From assembly GCA_945877815.1 (NCBI GenBank), contig CAMDWJ010000027.1, positions 1 through 55,594 on the forward strand: 55,594 nucleotides of DNA, given 5' to 3'. Origin of the DNA: Caenispirillum bisanense. GTDB taxonomy: Bacteria; Pseudomonadota; Alphaproteobacteria; Rhodospirillales; UBA2165. Positions 34,089 to 43,533 of the stretch are shown piece by piece. Numbering within the stretch: the stretch's first letter is position 1; each line of letters begins with the position of its first letter. The notes under the pieces were generated by a model that was not told the origin of the DNA, made no database searches, and saw nothing but the letters and a program-made list of their open reading frames with translations. Position numbers and translations under genes: made by a program.

Positions 34089-34140
34089 TTGAGTTGAGTT
34101 GAGTTGAGTTGAGTTAGAGTTAGAGTTGAGTTGAGTTGAA
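34089..34140. repeat. Simple-sequence array of TTGAG/TTAGAG units
   Basis: Five TTGAG units, two TTAGAG units, two TTGAG and one TTGAA lie end to end, exactly filling the spacer from the MetE-like stop codon (34141) to 24 bases before the DUF1993 ATG. In the transcript the array reads CAACTC-like and should be unstructured. Such arrays can gain or lose units by slippage. Confidence 0.85.
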
Positions 34141-35307
34141 TTAATTCCATAGCCGCTTGGTCGCACGTTCGGCGCCTTCGGCCATGGCGCGAAACTTGGC
34201 CCAGACGATACTGGGTGCAACAGTCGGCGGACGCACGCCGAATGTGCCGAACCCGCAGTCGGCGCCGGCGATCACCCGCTCGCGCCCGACGACGCCGGCC
34301 CAGTTACAGATGCGTTGCGAGATCAGTTTTGGGTGTTCGACGAAATTGCTCGTCGAATCGAGCACGCCTGGGATGAGAATCCGGTCGTCGGGAATTTTGA
34401 CATTCATCATGTCTTCCCATTCGTGTTCATGGCGCGGATTGGCCGCCTCGAACGAAATCGCGCGCGCCCGCGATTTGAAGGCGACCGGCGCTATCTTGGC
34501 GAGCTCGATATCGTGGGTATGCGGCCCTTCGTAATTGCCCCAACACAGATGCATGCGAATGGAATCGGACGGAATATTGCGGGTCGCATCATTCAAGACC
34601 TCGATATGGCGCTCCGCGATCTTCAGGAATTCGTCGTCGCTCAAGTCCCTGTAGACATTGTTGCGCGACGAGCCGAGATCCGGGCAATCGAGTTGCAACA
34701 CGAACCCGGCGGCATAGATGGCTTCGTATTCCACCCGCATCGCGGCGCCCAAAGCCGCGAGATAATCATCCTCGGTTTTATAATATTGATTGCGGATGAA
34801 GCGCACCAGGACGCCCGGCGACGCCGTCGGCACGAAAATATCGTGCGCCCCTGCCACCGTGGCGGCGGCCTTGAGCCGCACCAGATCGTCCTGCAATGGC
34901 TTGATGTTCCGGTATGCGACCGGGCCAGTGCAGATGGGAAAATCCATGATCTGGCTCATGTTGCCGCGCGCGCGTTTCTGCATCTCCGCATAATCGGGAT
35001 AATCGAGATTATCGATGCTCTCCGGCCCAGCGCCCGATCCGGCGGGGGCGACTTCCATGCCGGACAGACTGCGCATGACATAAAACGTATAGGCGGTCTT
35101 GCTCATCTCGCCGTCATTCACGATATCGATCCCATTGGCGACTTGCTTGGCCACCGTATCCGTGACGGCCGCATCGATCTCGGCACCCAACACGGCGCGA
35201 TCGACGGTTTCGCCGCGTCCGTCGGCCAACAGCATCGCAAGCAGCTTCGCAGGACGTGCGAGACTGCCCACATGGGTGGTCAGGATGCGGTCCGTGCTGG
35301 ATTTCAT
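34141..35307 (-). CDS. Cobalamin-independent methionine synthase C-terminal-domain protein (MetE-like, single domain)
   Basis: A 388-residue protein with the MetE C-terminal barrel: TTHVGSLARP at the start, HLCWGN (His and Cys zinc ligands) near residue 250 and GADCGFG (Cys ligand) near residue 355. It lacks the N-terminal half of full MetE (about 750 residues), so it belongs to the small alkyltransferase group that also includes epoxyalkane:coenzyme M transferase. It probably transfers a methyl or alkyl group to a thiol, for example after O-demethylation of an aromatic. Four-base overlap with the DJ-1-like gene. Confidence 0.85.
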   Translation of the reverse strand: MKSSTDRILTTHVGSLARPAKLLAMLLADGRGETVDRAVLGAEIDAAVTDTVAKQVANGIDIVNDGEMSKTAYTFYVMRSLSGMEVAPAGSGAGPESIDNLDYPDYAEMQKRARGNMSQIMDFPICTGPVAYRNIKPLQDDLVRLKAAATVAGAHDIFVPTASPGVLVRFIRNQYYKTEDDYLAALGAAMRVEYEAIYAAGFVLQLDCPDLGSSRNNVYRDLSDDEFLKIAERHIEVLNDATRNIPSDSIRMHLCWGNYEGPHTHDIELAKIAPVAFKSRARAISFEAANPRHEHEWEDMMNVKIPDDRILIPGVLDSTSNFVEHPKLISQRICNWAGVVGRERVIAGADCGFGTFGVRPPTVAPSIVWAKFRAMAEGAERATKRLWN

Positions 35308-36002
35308 AGCCCGAGCTTCTCCCGCCCGATGCGCGTTGCGGTCGCGACGCGTTTTTCGAGTAACGGCGCCATGCGTTCACGCATCGCGGCGACGATCGCC
35401 GGCTCCGAGGTTTTGACCGACCCGCCCGGAAATGGTGGCGCTGGATCGTATTCAAGCGCGAGTTGGATAGCTTTAGCCGCAGCCTCGCCCCAAAGGCGCG
35501 CGGTCAACACCAGTGCGAAATCGATGCCGGAGGTGACCCCACCGCCAGTAATGATATTGCCGTCCTCGACCACACGCTCGGCCACAGGGATCGCGCCCAG
35601 CAAGGCCAGTTGATCGTGCGAAGCCCAATGGGTGGTCGCCCGCTTGCCCTTAAGCAGGCCGGCGGCACCCAGGATCAGCGCGCCAGTGCAGACAGAGGTG
35701 ATGTAGCGCGCGCCCCTGGCTGCTTTGGCTACAAAAGCGATGAGTTCCTCTTCGTCCATGGCGGGAAGCTGGCCGGGCCCACCCGGGACGAACAGAATGT
35801 CGGGCGGCGCGTAGTCGGCGAAGGTCGCGGTCGGCACGATCGCGAAACCGCCCTGCACCGTCACCGGTTCGATGCGGTGCCACAGCAAATCGATCTTGCA
35901 GCGCGGCGTGTTGAGAACATCAAATGGCCCGATCAGATCGAGCGAGGTGAGGTTCGGGAACAGGACCATACCGACGCGCAAGGGCTCGACTGGGTCGGAC
36001 AT
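35304..36002 (-). CDS. DJ-1/PfpI family protein, isocyanide-hydratase-like
   Basis: A 232-residue DJ-1/PfpI-fold protein. The nucleophilic Cys is residue 105 in ITSVCTGALILG, and LDLIGPFD near the start has an Asp at the position used by isocyanide hydratase instead of the Glu of true DJ-1. RATTHWASHDQL and GGGVTSGIDFAL are shared with that group. The ATG at 36002 is chosen; a GTG at 36011, overlapping the MFS stop as GTGA, is the alternative. It is in an operon with an MFS carrier and the MetE-like gene. Confidence 0.82.
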   Translation of the reverse strand: MSDPVEPLRVGMVLFPNLTSLDLIGPFDVLNTPRCKIDLLWHRIEPVTVQGGFAIVPTATFADYAPPDILFVPGGPGQLPAMDEEELIAFVAKAARGARYITSVCTGALILGAAGLLKGKRATTHWASHDQLALLGAIPVAERVVEDGNIITGGGVTSGIDFALVLTARLWGEAAAKAIQLALEYDPAPPFPGGSVKTSEPAIVAAMRERMAPLLEKRVATATRIGREKLGL

Positions 36003-36007
36003 GTTTG

Positions 36008-37309
36008 TCACTCTGCGGCTTTGGGTTTGGCTGCGATCGCGTCGTCGTCCATCACGGCCGTCTCGGACGCCGCCACAATCACATGACGCTTTCGCGCGAC
36101 CCAGATGACGATCAGGAACCCGATGGCGGCGGCTCCCGCCACCGGCATCTGCAGCCCGAACAGATGAGAGAGATAGCCCATGCCCATCGCACCGGCGGAC
36201 GGGCCGGCGCGTCCATTGAGGCTATAGAGGCTGATCACACGCCCGCGATGCGACGGTGCCACCGAACTTTGGATCAAGGATTGCGCGGCATTGTTTGAGA
36301 TGCTGTTGGTCAGGCCGAGAATGACCATCACGCAGATCGCCGGCAGCACAATATCGAGCGAAGCGAAGACCACGGTCATTGCACTCAGCACGAAGCTATG
36401 GACGATGAATATCCGAGTCGTGCCGGCGATGCGGCCGCGATTGGCCATCCACAGGCTTCCTATCATGCCGCCCAGCCCGAACGCCGACATCACCATGCCG
36501 AGTTCGGCCGGTCCCGCCCTGAACACTTCGTCAATGAAGCCCGGAACGAGATCCGGTAGCGGGCGCACGAGGATCGACAGCAAGAGAGTCGCCAACAAAA
36601 CCGGGCCAATGCCCGGATGGCGCGCGACATACTGCACGCCATCGACGACGTCCGCGATGATTCCGCGATCCGCGTTATTGCGCGGCGCGCGATCGGGCAG
36701 CTTGATGATGTAGAGCATCACATAGAATGGCAGATAGCTCGCCGCATTGGCGACGAAGGCGAGGCCGACGCCGCCATGCGCTATCAGGAATCCAGCGAGC
36801 GCCGGGCCGATGAACATGGCCGTCGTGAACTGAAAGGAATTCACGGAAATAGCGGCGGGCAAATCCTCGCGCGGCACGAGCGACGGTGCGATCGTCATGC
36901 GCGCCGGCATATTAAAGGAGAGCACGACACCCGAGATCAGCGTGATCGCGAGCATGATCTCGACCGTGATCGTACCCATCAGCGTCATTATGGCCAGCAG
37001 ACCATTGGCGACGAAGGTGATCGCCTGGGTAATCCGCAGCAGCTTCAGCCGATCGATGCGATCGACATAGGCACCGGTGAAGGGAAGCATGAATACCCCC
37101 GGCATGGCCGAAGCAGCCGCCATGATCCCGAGCCAAGCGCCCGAATGCGTCATGTCCCAGGTCAACCAGCCGATGCCGATGCGCTGCATCCACATGCCCG
37201 TGGTCGAAAACCACGAAGTCAACGAAAAATAGGCAAAATCGCGATGGCGCAAAGCCCGCGCGAGGCCCTGATGACGAAGATGTTCGATGATGCGCGAAAA
37301 GACGGTCAC
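36008..37309 (-). CDS. MFS transporter (EntS/MFS_3-like), third related copy
   Basis: A 433-residue polytopic membrane protein. The blocks ALRHRDFAYFSLTSW, RIGIGWLTWDMTHSGAWLG and GAYVDRIDRLK line up closely with the two tandem carriers at 1654 and 2970, so all three descend from one gene. It is first in the minus operon MFS, DJ-1, MetE-like, DUF1993, whose genes overlap or nearly touch. It probably imports or exports the substrate of that operon. Confidence 0.85.
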   Translation of the reverse strand: MTVFSRIIEHLRHQGLARALRHRDFAYFSLTSWFSTTGMWMQRIGIGWLTWDMTHSGAWLGIMAAASAMPGVFMLPFTGAYVDRIDRLKLLRITQAITFVANGLLAIMTLMGTITVEIMLAITLISGVVLSFNMPARMTIAPSLVPREDLPAAISVNSFQFTTAMFIGPALAGFLIAHGGVGLAFVANAASYLPFYVMLYIIKLPDRAPRNNADRGIIADVVDGVQYVARHPGIGPVLLATLLLSILVRPLPDLVPGFIDEVFRAGPAELGMVMSAFGLGGMIGSLWMANRGRIAGTTRIFIVHSFVLSAMTVVFASLDIVLPAICVMVILGLTNSISNNAAQSLIQSSVAPSHRGRVISLYSLNGRAGPSAGAMGMGYLSHLFGLQMPVAGAAAIGFLIVIWVARKRHVIVAASETAVMDDDAIAAKPKAAE

Positions 37310-37377
37310 GTGATCAAATCACCGATCAGGGCTGCAGCGCACCGGCGAATCGCCGAAGCTTGCGAACCCCTCCAAGG

Positions 37378-37400
37378 AAAAGGGCCGCTCGCGCGGCCCG
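37378..37400 (-). terminator. Intrinsic terminator after gentisate dioxygenase
   Basis: On the minus strand GGGCCGC and GCGGCCC form a 7-bp stem around GCGA, followed by TTTT, eight bases after the TAA. The plus-strand reading also ends in GTTTTT, so it could work in both directions. Confidence 0.8.
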
Positions 37401-37407
37401 TTTTTGT

Positions 37408-38472
37408 TTATGCGTTGCCGCGGCGTTCGCGGAACAATCCGAGCTTTTGCTGGACCGTCCTGTCCGATCCAACAAAGAAGTATGTATCTTCGTCAGCCTC
37501 GATCCGGTAGGCATCCCAGCACGGAGCCACGAAAATATCCTTCGGACGGAAATCGAAGGTTCTTTTGCGGTCGCCATCGCCGATGGTCACACGTCCCTTG
37601 CCTTCGACGCAGGTGAAGATGGCGCCTTCGGTCGATTGATAGCGCTCGGTCTGGAACCCCTTCGGCAGACGTTGCATGAAGGTCGAAATGGTCGAGAGCG
37701 ATGTGGCACCCGTCGTCGGATCGATGAATTCCATCTTCAGGCCGAAATAGGGATCGACATCCGAATCCTTCGCCAGCGCCTCCATCGTGTCGCGCGTACG
37801 CGCGTACGGGTAATGGAAGATCGGCGAATTCACGTTCTGGTTCTCATAACCTACGGGACGCAGATTGTTGCCGTAGCGGCGCAGACTGTCGCCGGCGGGG
37901 GCGCCGGCGGGGAACTGGTCCTTCGGATAGCCTTCATGGAAGATCGGTCCAAGGGCATGGACCAGCGGCATGTCGAGGATATCCTGCCAGATCACCGGCC
38001 CGGTGCCTTCGTGGCCATGGTCGTGCCATGACCAGGTCGGCGTCGTGACGTAATCGCCGTATTCCATATAGGTCTTTTCGCCGTTGACCGACGTATAGCC
38101 GCCGCTGCCTTCGAGGATGAGGCGCAACGCGTTCGGCGTGTGGCGATGGGCGGGGGCAACCTCGCCCGGCATGATGAGCTGCAGGCCCGAGAACAAGGTC
38201 TCGGTCGCCTTGCATTGGCCGTCAAAGGCCGGATTTTCGAGCATCAGGACGCGGCGCTCGGCTTCCTTGGCCGTGATCAGACCGGCAGCCTCGAGTAGGC
38301 TCGCGCGCACCTCGTCGTAATGCCAGATATAGGGCACGGCCTTGACCACCGGCTCGGGGGTCAGGAGGCCATGATAACGCTCCCACAGCGGCGCAAGATT
38401 CTGGCCTTTGATTCGGCCGTAATATTCCTGGCGGGTGGCGGTGGTGGATGCGCTTTGGGGTGCTGCGTTCAT
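37408..38472 (-). CDS. Gentisate 1,2-dioxygenase
   Basis: A 354-residue bicupin Fe(II) enzyme that opens gentisate (2,5-dihydroxybenzoate) to maleylpyruvate. His109 and His111 in PAHRHTPNALRLILEG are the first-cupin iron ligands, and WSWHDHGHEG carries the third His. The second cupin (STEGAIFTCVEGKG) lacks the HxH pair, as in known gentisate dioxygenases. It stands alone and ends at a strong terminator. Maleylpyruvate isomerase is not in the window; one of the FAH genes could serve as fumarylpyruvate hydrolase. 1-Hydroxy-2-naphthoate or salicylate dioxygenase activity is the main alternative. Confidence 0.88.
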   Translation of the reverse strand: MNAAPQSASTTATRQEYYGRIKGQNLAPLWERYHGLLTPEPVVKAVPYIWHYDEVRASLLEAAGLITAKEAERRVLMLENPAFDGQCKATETLFSGLQLIMPGEVAPAHRHTPNALRLILEGSGGYTSVNGEKTYMEYGDYVTTPTWSWHDHGHEGTGPVIWQDILDMPLVHALGPIFHEGYPKDQFPAGAPAGDSLRRYGNNLRPVGYENQNVNSPIFHYPYARTRDTMEALAKDSDVDPYFGLKMEFIDPTTGATSLSTISTFMQRLPKGFQTERYQSTEGAIFTCVEGKGRVTIGDGDRKRTFDFRPKDIFVAPCWDAYRIEADEDTYFFVGSDRTVQQKLGLFRERRGNA

Positions 38473-38620
38473 GATTAAGCCCTCTGGCTGTCTTTAACGA
38501 TTAATGTGCACCCGCAGACCTCAGGTTTCAACTCTTTGGGATAGATGCGGTCGCGCGCTCGTTCCAACGCGCACGCGCGTGATGGGAAACCCGGGTTCCG
38601 GGCTCGGCGCCTGCCCCTGA

Positions 38621-40168
38621 ATGCCCGCCTACTCGGGCATGACCATGGGCATGACGATGTCTGACGGGGTCATAGCGTTGCCACCCCCTCCGACCCAGTC
38701 TAGCCTGCGCGCCGTGGCAGACACCCCGACCCCCAATCCGCCGGCCATTACCGCTGGGGATCCCCCTGACTCGGAACCCGCGGCGCGCTGGGCCGATATC
38801 GTCACCGGGCGCTTCGGGCTCTATACCCTGGTCATCAATCTCGGAATTTTCATGTGGGCCATCAACAATCTGGTGGTCGCAGGCGTGATGCCGACCGTCG
38901 TCGCCGATATCGGCGGCATGCGGCTCTATTCTTGGACCTTCGCCCTGTTTTCGATGGGTTCGGTCATTGGCGCGGCGGCTGGCGGGCCCTTGCGCGATAT
39001 CTTCGGGGCGCGCTTCGCCTATGCGGGGGCCGGGACGGTCTTTTGCATCGGCCTTGCCGGAGCGGCACTCGCCCCCAACATGGAAGCGCTGGTCGGTATG
39101 CGCCTGATTCAGGGATTGGGCGGCGGGGCGGTTTCATCACTCGGTTATTCGTTGATGGCGACGCTGTACCCCGAGCGCCTGCGTGGCCGCATCCTTGCCT
39201 TCACTTCGACCGCCTGGGGCGTCGCCACCACCATCGGACCGGGCTTCGGCGGCATCTTCGCGGAATATGGCCTGTGGCGCGGCGCCTTTTGGGGCATGAT
39301 GCCGCTCGCCTTGCTGTTCATCGTGATCGCGCTACGCTTCATTCCGCGCTCGACTCAAAGCCGCAGCGCCGCGAGTTTTCCTTTTGGGCGATTAGTCGTT
39401 CTCGGCGGCGCGGTCGTGACGCTCTCGGCTGCGTCGCAGACCGACGCTATCTGGCTGCGCGTTCTCTTGGTCTTCGTCTCGATCGCGCTGACGGTGATCG
39501 TCTTTAAGCTCGACGGTCGCGCCGAACGTCCGATGTTTCCGCGACTTGCGCTGCGTATCGGCAGCGAAACCGGCGCACTTTATTGGATCATGGGACTGAA
39601 CAGCGCTACGGTCGTCGTCTATGCGACCTTCCAGACCCTCCAGCTTCAGGTTTTGCACGACGTGCCGCCGATCGTCGCCGCCTATCTGTTCATGCTGTCG
39701 TCGCTGTGCTGGTCAACCACCGCCGTCATCGTCGCAACTTGGCGCGGGCATATGGAAACGGCGGGCATTGTCCTGGGATCGGTCACTCTGGTGATCGGCA
39801 CAGCTGGCCTTGCCTATTTCGTCGTGCCCGGGCCGGTTTACCTGATCGCTATCTTCATCGCCATTTCCGGCGCCGGCATCGGCTTCATGACCAATCTGCA
39901 AATCCAGCGCGCAATCCGCAGTGTGCCGGATGGCGAAAAAAGCATCTCCGGGTCTTCGGTCCAAGGCATCCGTACTATGGGCGTCGCGTTCGGAGCCGCC
40001 GCCGCCGGACTCGTCGCGGTCGCGGCCGGCCTGAAAAGCGAAACGCCGGGCGCCGAGGCGGTCGCCGGCGCGATGCGCTGGGTCTATGGATTCGGCGCTG
40101 CCATCGCGGGCGTGACACTTATCCTCGTCCTCGGCCTGATCCTCGCCACACGAAAGAAACCGGCATGA
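38621..40168 (+). CDS. MFS transporter (EmrB/QacA-like), first of a tandem pair
   Basis: A polytopic membrane protein of up to 515 residues. The loop GGPLRDIFGARF holds MFS motif A and the segment MRLIQGLGGGAVSS is the proton-antiporter motif of drug:H+ carriers. A Pro-rich cytoplasmic N-terminus precedes the first helix (TLVINLGIFMWAINN). In-frame ATGs at 38621, 38639, 38645, 38651 and 38657 leave the start uncertain; the first few codons come from an intergenic repeat, so 38657 (MSDG) may be real. ATGA overlap with the next carrier. Export of aromatic compounds is likely. Confidence 0.82.
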   Translation: MPAYSGMTMGMTMSDGVIALPPPPTQSSLRAVADTPTPNPPAITAGDPPDSEPAARWADIVTGRFGLYTLVINLGIFMWAINNLVVAGVMPTVVADIGGMRLYSWTFALFSMGSVIGAAAGGPLRDIFGARFAYAGAGTVFCIGLAGAALAPNMEALVGMRLIQGLGGGAVSSLGYSLMATLYPERLRGRILAFTSTAWGVATTIGPGFGGIFAEYGLWRGAFWGMMPLALLFIVIALRFIPRSTQSRSAASFPFGRLVVLGGAVVTLSAASQTDAIWLRVLLVFVSIALTVIVFKLDGRAERPMFPRLALRIGSETGALYWIMGLNSATVVVYATFQTLQLQVLHDVPPIVAAYLFMLSSLCWSTTAVIVATWRGHMETAGIVLGSVTLVIGTAGLAYFVVPGPVYLIAIFIAISGAGIGFMTNLQIQRAIRSVPDGEKSISGSSVQGIRTMGVAFGAAAAGLVAVAAGLKSETPGAEAVAGAMRWVYGFGAAIAGVTLILVLGLILATRKKPA

Positions 40169-41586
40169 ACGACACGCGTGCGATGGCGAGCGGGAACTGG
40201 CGCGACATCTTCACGGGCCGGCTCGGCCTTTATAATCTGCTGCTCAATCTCGGCACCGCGCTGTTCGCCATAAATCAATTCGTGGTCTCGACGATCATGC
40301 CGACCGTCGTCGCGGATTTGGGCGGCGTGCGCTATTACGCCTGGACCTTCGCACTATTCGCGGTCGGCGCGATTATCGGAGCGGCCAGCTCCGGCTCGGC
40401 GCGGGACGCTTTCGGCGATCGCGGCGCCTTCGTCGGCGCATCGGCGCTCATAACGATTGGGCTCGCCGGCGCGGCGCTCGCCAACGACATGCTCGTACTG
40501 GTCTTCTGGCGGTTGATCCAAGGTCTCGGCGGCGGCGCGATCGCCTCGCAGGCCTACGGCCTGATCGCCGCCATGTTCCCGGAGAATTTGCGCGGACGCG
40601 TGCTCAGCCTGCTCTCCACCGTCTGGGGAGTGGCCACCCTGCTCGGGCCCGGCTTCGGCGGCATCTTCGCGGAATATGGCAATTGGCGCGGCGCCTTTGC
40701 TTGGCTCGTACCGCTCGGCCTGATCACCATCGGACTCGCTTGGCGCTACGTGCCAGGCTCGGACGCGCATGGGAAACTGTCACGCCTGCCTTATGTCCGC
40801 CTCGCGCTGCTGGCGTCGTCGGTGCTGTTGCTATCGCTAACTTCGCAGGTCGATGCGATCTGGGTCCGCGCCGCGCTGATCGGTGGGTCATTGGTCTTCG
40901 CCGTCCTGGCGTTCCGCCGCGATGCGCGCGCCGAACGAGCGATGTTCCCGCGCCAAGTCGTATCGCTCGCGAGCGAAGTGGGTGCCGCCTATTGGATGAT
41001 GCTGCTCTTCAGCATCGTGGTGACTTTTTCCAATGTCTATGCGCCGTTGTATCTGCAACGGCTGCATGACATCTCGCCTTTGACCGCCGGCTATCTGTGC
41101 GCCATCCCGTCTTTTACCTGGACCTTCACCGCCATCGCGGTGGCGACACTGCAAGGCGCCAAACAAACCGTCGCGATCTCGATCGGCGTCGCCTTGATCT
41201 TCCTGGGTGCAATCGGCCTCGCGCTCACCGTCGTGCCGGGGCCGGTGTGGGCAATCACCTTGTCCATGTCCGTGCTTGGGTTCGGCGTCGGCGCCATGAA
41301 CAATCCGACGATCCAACGCACCATCCAGGCCGTGCCGGAGGCCGAGAAGCACATCGCCGGCACGTCGGTGCAGACCATGCGCACGCTCGGCATCTCGTTC
41401 GGCGCAGCGGCATCCGGGCTGATCGCCGTCTCAGCCGGGCTCGTCGCCGACGATGTTTCCCGTGAGCTCATGGCCCGCGCCATGAGCTGGGTTTACAACG
41501 TCAACGTCGCCTTCGGCTTGCTGACCTTGCTGACGCTATTCCCGTTCCTCGCCGGCTACCGCAGGCGGATGGCGATGCGCGATTAA
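40165..41586 (+). CDS. MFS transporter (EmrB/QacA-like), second of a tandem pair
   Basis: A 473-residue paralogue of the preceding gene: GLYNLLLNLGTALFAINQ, the SGSARDAFGDRGAF loop and RLIQGLGGGAIASQ match it block by block. The ATG at 40165 overlaps the upstream stop (ATGA); the frame is open earlier only as shadow. The pair probably arose by tandem duplication and is translated together. It is convergent with the cupin gene ending at 41598. Confidence 0.87.
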   Translation: MNDTRAMASGNWRDIFTGRLGLYNLLLNLGTALFAINQFVVSTIMPTVVADLGGVRYYAWTFALFAVGAIIGAASSGSARDAFGDRGAFVGASALITIGLAGAALANDMLVLVFWRLIQGLGGGAIASQAYGLIAAMFPENLRGRVLSLLSTVWGVATLLGPGFGGIFAEYGNWRGAFAWLVPLGLITIGLAWRYVPGSDAHGKLSRLPYVRLALLASSVLLLSLTSQVDAIWVRAALIGGSLVFAVLAFRRDARAERAMFPRQVVSLASEVGAAYWMMLLFSIVVTFSNVYAPLYLQRLHDISPLTAGYLCAIPSFTWTFTAIAVATLQGAKQTVAISIGVALIFLGAIGLALTVVPGPVWAITLSMSVLGFGVGAMNNPTIQRTIQAVPEAEKHIAGTSVQTMRTLGISFGAAASGLIAVSAGLVADDVSRELMARAMSWVYNVNVAFGLLTLLTLFPFLAGYRRRMAMRD

Positions 41587-41597
41587 CACTCGGCCAC

Positions 41598-42065
41598 CTA
41601 TTTTTCTGGACGTTCCTTGCCGCCCGCCACGTCGATCAGCACGAAGGCAACCACGCACGGTTCCTTATAACGATTGAGCCAGTTGTGGACGGTCGCGCGC
41701 TGCACCAGCGCGTCGCCCGCTTTCATATGCACGGTCACGCCGTCGTCGACTTCCATATCGATCTCGCCCGACATGACGAGGGCGAAATCGATGGTCTGGG
41801 TGACGTGGCGGTCGCCCGGCGCATTCGGCTCGAACTCGACGACGCGGAAGATCACGCCGTTCGGCGGCGGCGGGCGCGGAATGGAGCGAGCCCCCATATC
41901 CTCGGCGCCGAATACCTTGTAGGGAAATGCGTCGTCCATCCAAATCAGAGCCGAGCTGATGCCGGGTGTGCGGCGCGCGATGTTGGAAGCGATATCGTCG
42001 ATGCTGATCACGGCTTTGCCGTTGGCGTCGTGGCCGGTGACGATACGGCGGACATTGACCGTCAT
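41598..42065 (-). CDS. Cupin domain protein
   Basis: A 155-residue cupin with a basic N-terminal strand (VNVRRIVTGHDANGK). Motif 1 is degenerate (GDRHVTQTIDFALVMSGEID, lacking a clear HxH), while motif 2 (AGDALVQRATVHNWLN) retains a His, so metal binding is uncertain. The ATG at 42065 follows AAGGAG. It is the last gene of a three-gene minus operon with a lactonase-like hydrolase and a carboxymuconolactone-decarboxylase-like protein. Confidence 0.78.
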   Translation of the reverse strand: MTVNVRRIVTGHDANGKAVISIDDIASNIARRTPGISSALIWMDDAFPYKVFGAEDMGARSIPRPPPPNGVIFRVVEFEPNAPGDRHVTQTIDFALVMSGEIDMEVDDGVTVHMKAGDALVQRATVHNWLNRYKEPCVVAFVLIDVAGGKERPEK

Positions 42066-42088
42066 GATTTGAAACTCCTTGGGTGTGA

Positions 42089-42892
42089 TTAGCGGAAACG
42101 CGCGAGATGCGTGGCAATGGCCGTGTTGAAGTCTTGCGGTTTTTCGAGATTGCACAGATGTGCGGCCCCTTCGATCAGCACGCACTGCGAATCGGGCACA
42201 ACCCCATGCATGGCGCGCGCCTGATCCGGGAAATCGCCGATATCCTGCGCGCCTGCCAAGAACAGCACCTTGTTGCCGTCGAGTTCGGCCAGGCGCGGGC
42301 GATAATCGACACTGGTGACCACATTCACCCCGGCAATGTAGCCGGCGAGTTGCGTCACCTCGACCATTGTCCGCACCTTGGCGATCCAGGGGTTATTCGC
42401 AGCGTGCGCCGCTGGCGTGAACCAATGGCCGGTGAAATCCGTGGCGAGCCAGCCCATACCGTGATCGGTGGCACCCTTATTTCGCGCCGCCCAGCGTTCC
42501 ATATGGATCGGATGGCTATTGGCGCGCGAATCGCACACCGCGATGGACGCGGTGCGAGCCGGATGGTCGAGCATCAGCGAGAGCGCGATGACCCCACCCA
42601 TGGACAATCCGACGAAATGGCTTTTTCGGATGTCGAGCGCGTCCCACAGGCCGACGACGTCGGCCGCCATCATGGATGGATCGTAGGGACCGGGCGGCAC
42701 GTCCGAGCCGCCATGCCCGCGCGTGTCGTAGCGTAGGATGCGGTAGTCGTTCTTGAATGCGTCCACCTGCGGCGCCCACATACTGAGATCGGTGCACAAC
42801 GAGTTGGAGAAGGTAAGCCAAGGCGCCCCGTCCTTCCCATCGATCTCGTAATTGATCGTCGTTCCGTTGGTCGCGATGCGCATCGCACTCAC
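42089..42892 (-). CDS. 3-oxoadipate enol-lactonase-like alpha/beta hydrolase
   Basis: A 267-residue serine hydrolase with FSNSLCTDLSMW at the oxyanion region, HFVGLSMGGV as nucleophile elbow and EGAAHLCNLE with the catalytic His. NSLxTDxxMW is characteristic of PcaD, which hydrolyses 3-oxoadipate enol-lactone in the beta-ketoadipate pathway. It overlaps by four bases with a carboxymuconolactone-decarboxylase family gene, the typical partner. The rest of a protocatechuate 3,4 branch (PcaHG, PcaB) is not in the window, so the assignment stays family-level. Confidence 0.85.
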   Translation of the reverse strand: MSAMRIATNGTTINYEIDGKDGAPWLTFSNSLCTDLSMWAPQVDAFKNDYRILRYDTRGHGGSDVPPGPYDPSMMAADVVGLWDALDIRKSHFVGLSMGGVIALSLMLDHPARTASIAVCDSRANSHPIHMERWAARNKGATDHGMGWLATDFTGHWFTPAAHAANNPWIAKVRTMVEVTQLAGYIAGVNVVTSVDYRPRLAELDGNKVLFLAGAQDIGDFPDQARAMHGVVPDSQCVLIEGAAHLCNLEKPQDFNTAIATHLARFR

Positions 42893-43443
42893 TCCGGCAG
42901 GCGTGGCGCACCAGGCGGCAATTGCGGATCGAAGGCGAGACAGCCGAGACCGATCATCGTGTAAAAGCCAACGATGGCGACGATATCCACCACACCGACT
43001 TCCCCGATCGCTGCGACCGTGCGCTTTTCCAGCGCCTCCGGAATGGCGCGGGCGGCCAGCAAATTCATGACGTAGTCGTAGACCGATTCATCGCTGGGAT
43101 CGGCAAAGACGGCGGGGCGCTTGCGCGCGCGCACGCCCTCGACGAACGCCTCGCCGAGGCCGAATTTGATCGCGTTTTGCGAATGCACGGTCCAGGCATA
43201 GCTGGCGTTCCAGTGGCGCACGGTTACCGCGATCGCGAGGCTGGCGTGACGCCGATCGAGATTGCCGCCGCTCCGCAGATAATCGCCGAGCGCGTTGGCC
43301 TTGTCGGTCAGCTGAGGATCGTGCAGGTAATAGCTATAGGGCCCGCTAAAGGGTACGCTCCCCCGCGCACCGTACAAGATATCGGCGATACGGGCCTGTT
43401 CGGGTGTCGCGGTCGCAGCCGTAACCGGTGAAATGATCGACAT
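42889..43443 (-). CDS. Carboxymuconolactone decarboxylase family protein
   Basis: A 184-residue helical protein of the CMD family. RHWNASYAWTVHSQNA matches the active-site helix of the PcaC-like group, in which there is no AhpD-type CxxC pair, so peroxidase activity is unlikely. The ATG at 43443 follows AAAGGGGG. It is the first gene of the operon with the enol-lactonase-like gene, consistent with adjacent steps in a lactone route. Confidence 0.82.
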   Translation of the reverse strand: MSIISPVTAATATPEQARIADILYGARGSVPFSGPYSYYLHDPQLTDKANALGDYLRSGGNLDRRHASLAIAVTVRHWNASYAWTVHSQNAIKFGLGEAFVEGVRARKRPAVFADPSDESVYDYVMNLLAARAIPEALEKRTVAAIGEVGVVDIVAIVGFYTMIGLGCLAFDPQLPPGAPRLPE

Positions 43444-43533
43444 GAATGCGCTGCCCCCTTTGTTATCTATCGCCTTGTAAGGACCGATTGTGGCTTGGCA
43501 CAATGACCTCCGCAAGGACGAGAGAGCCGCTCC

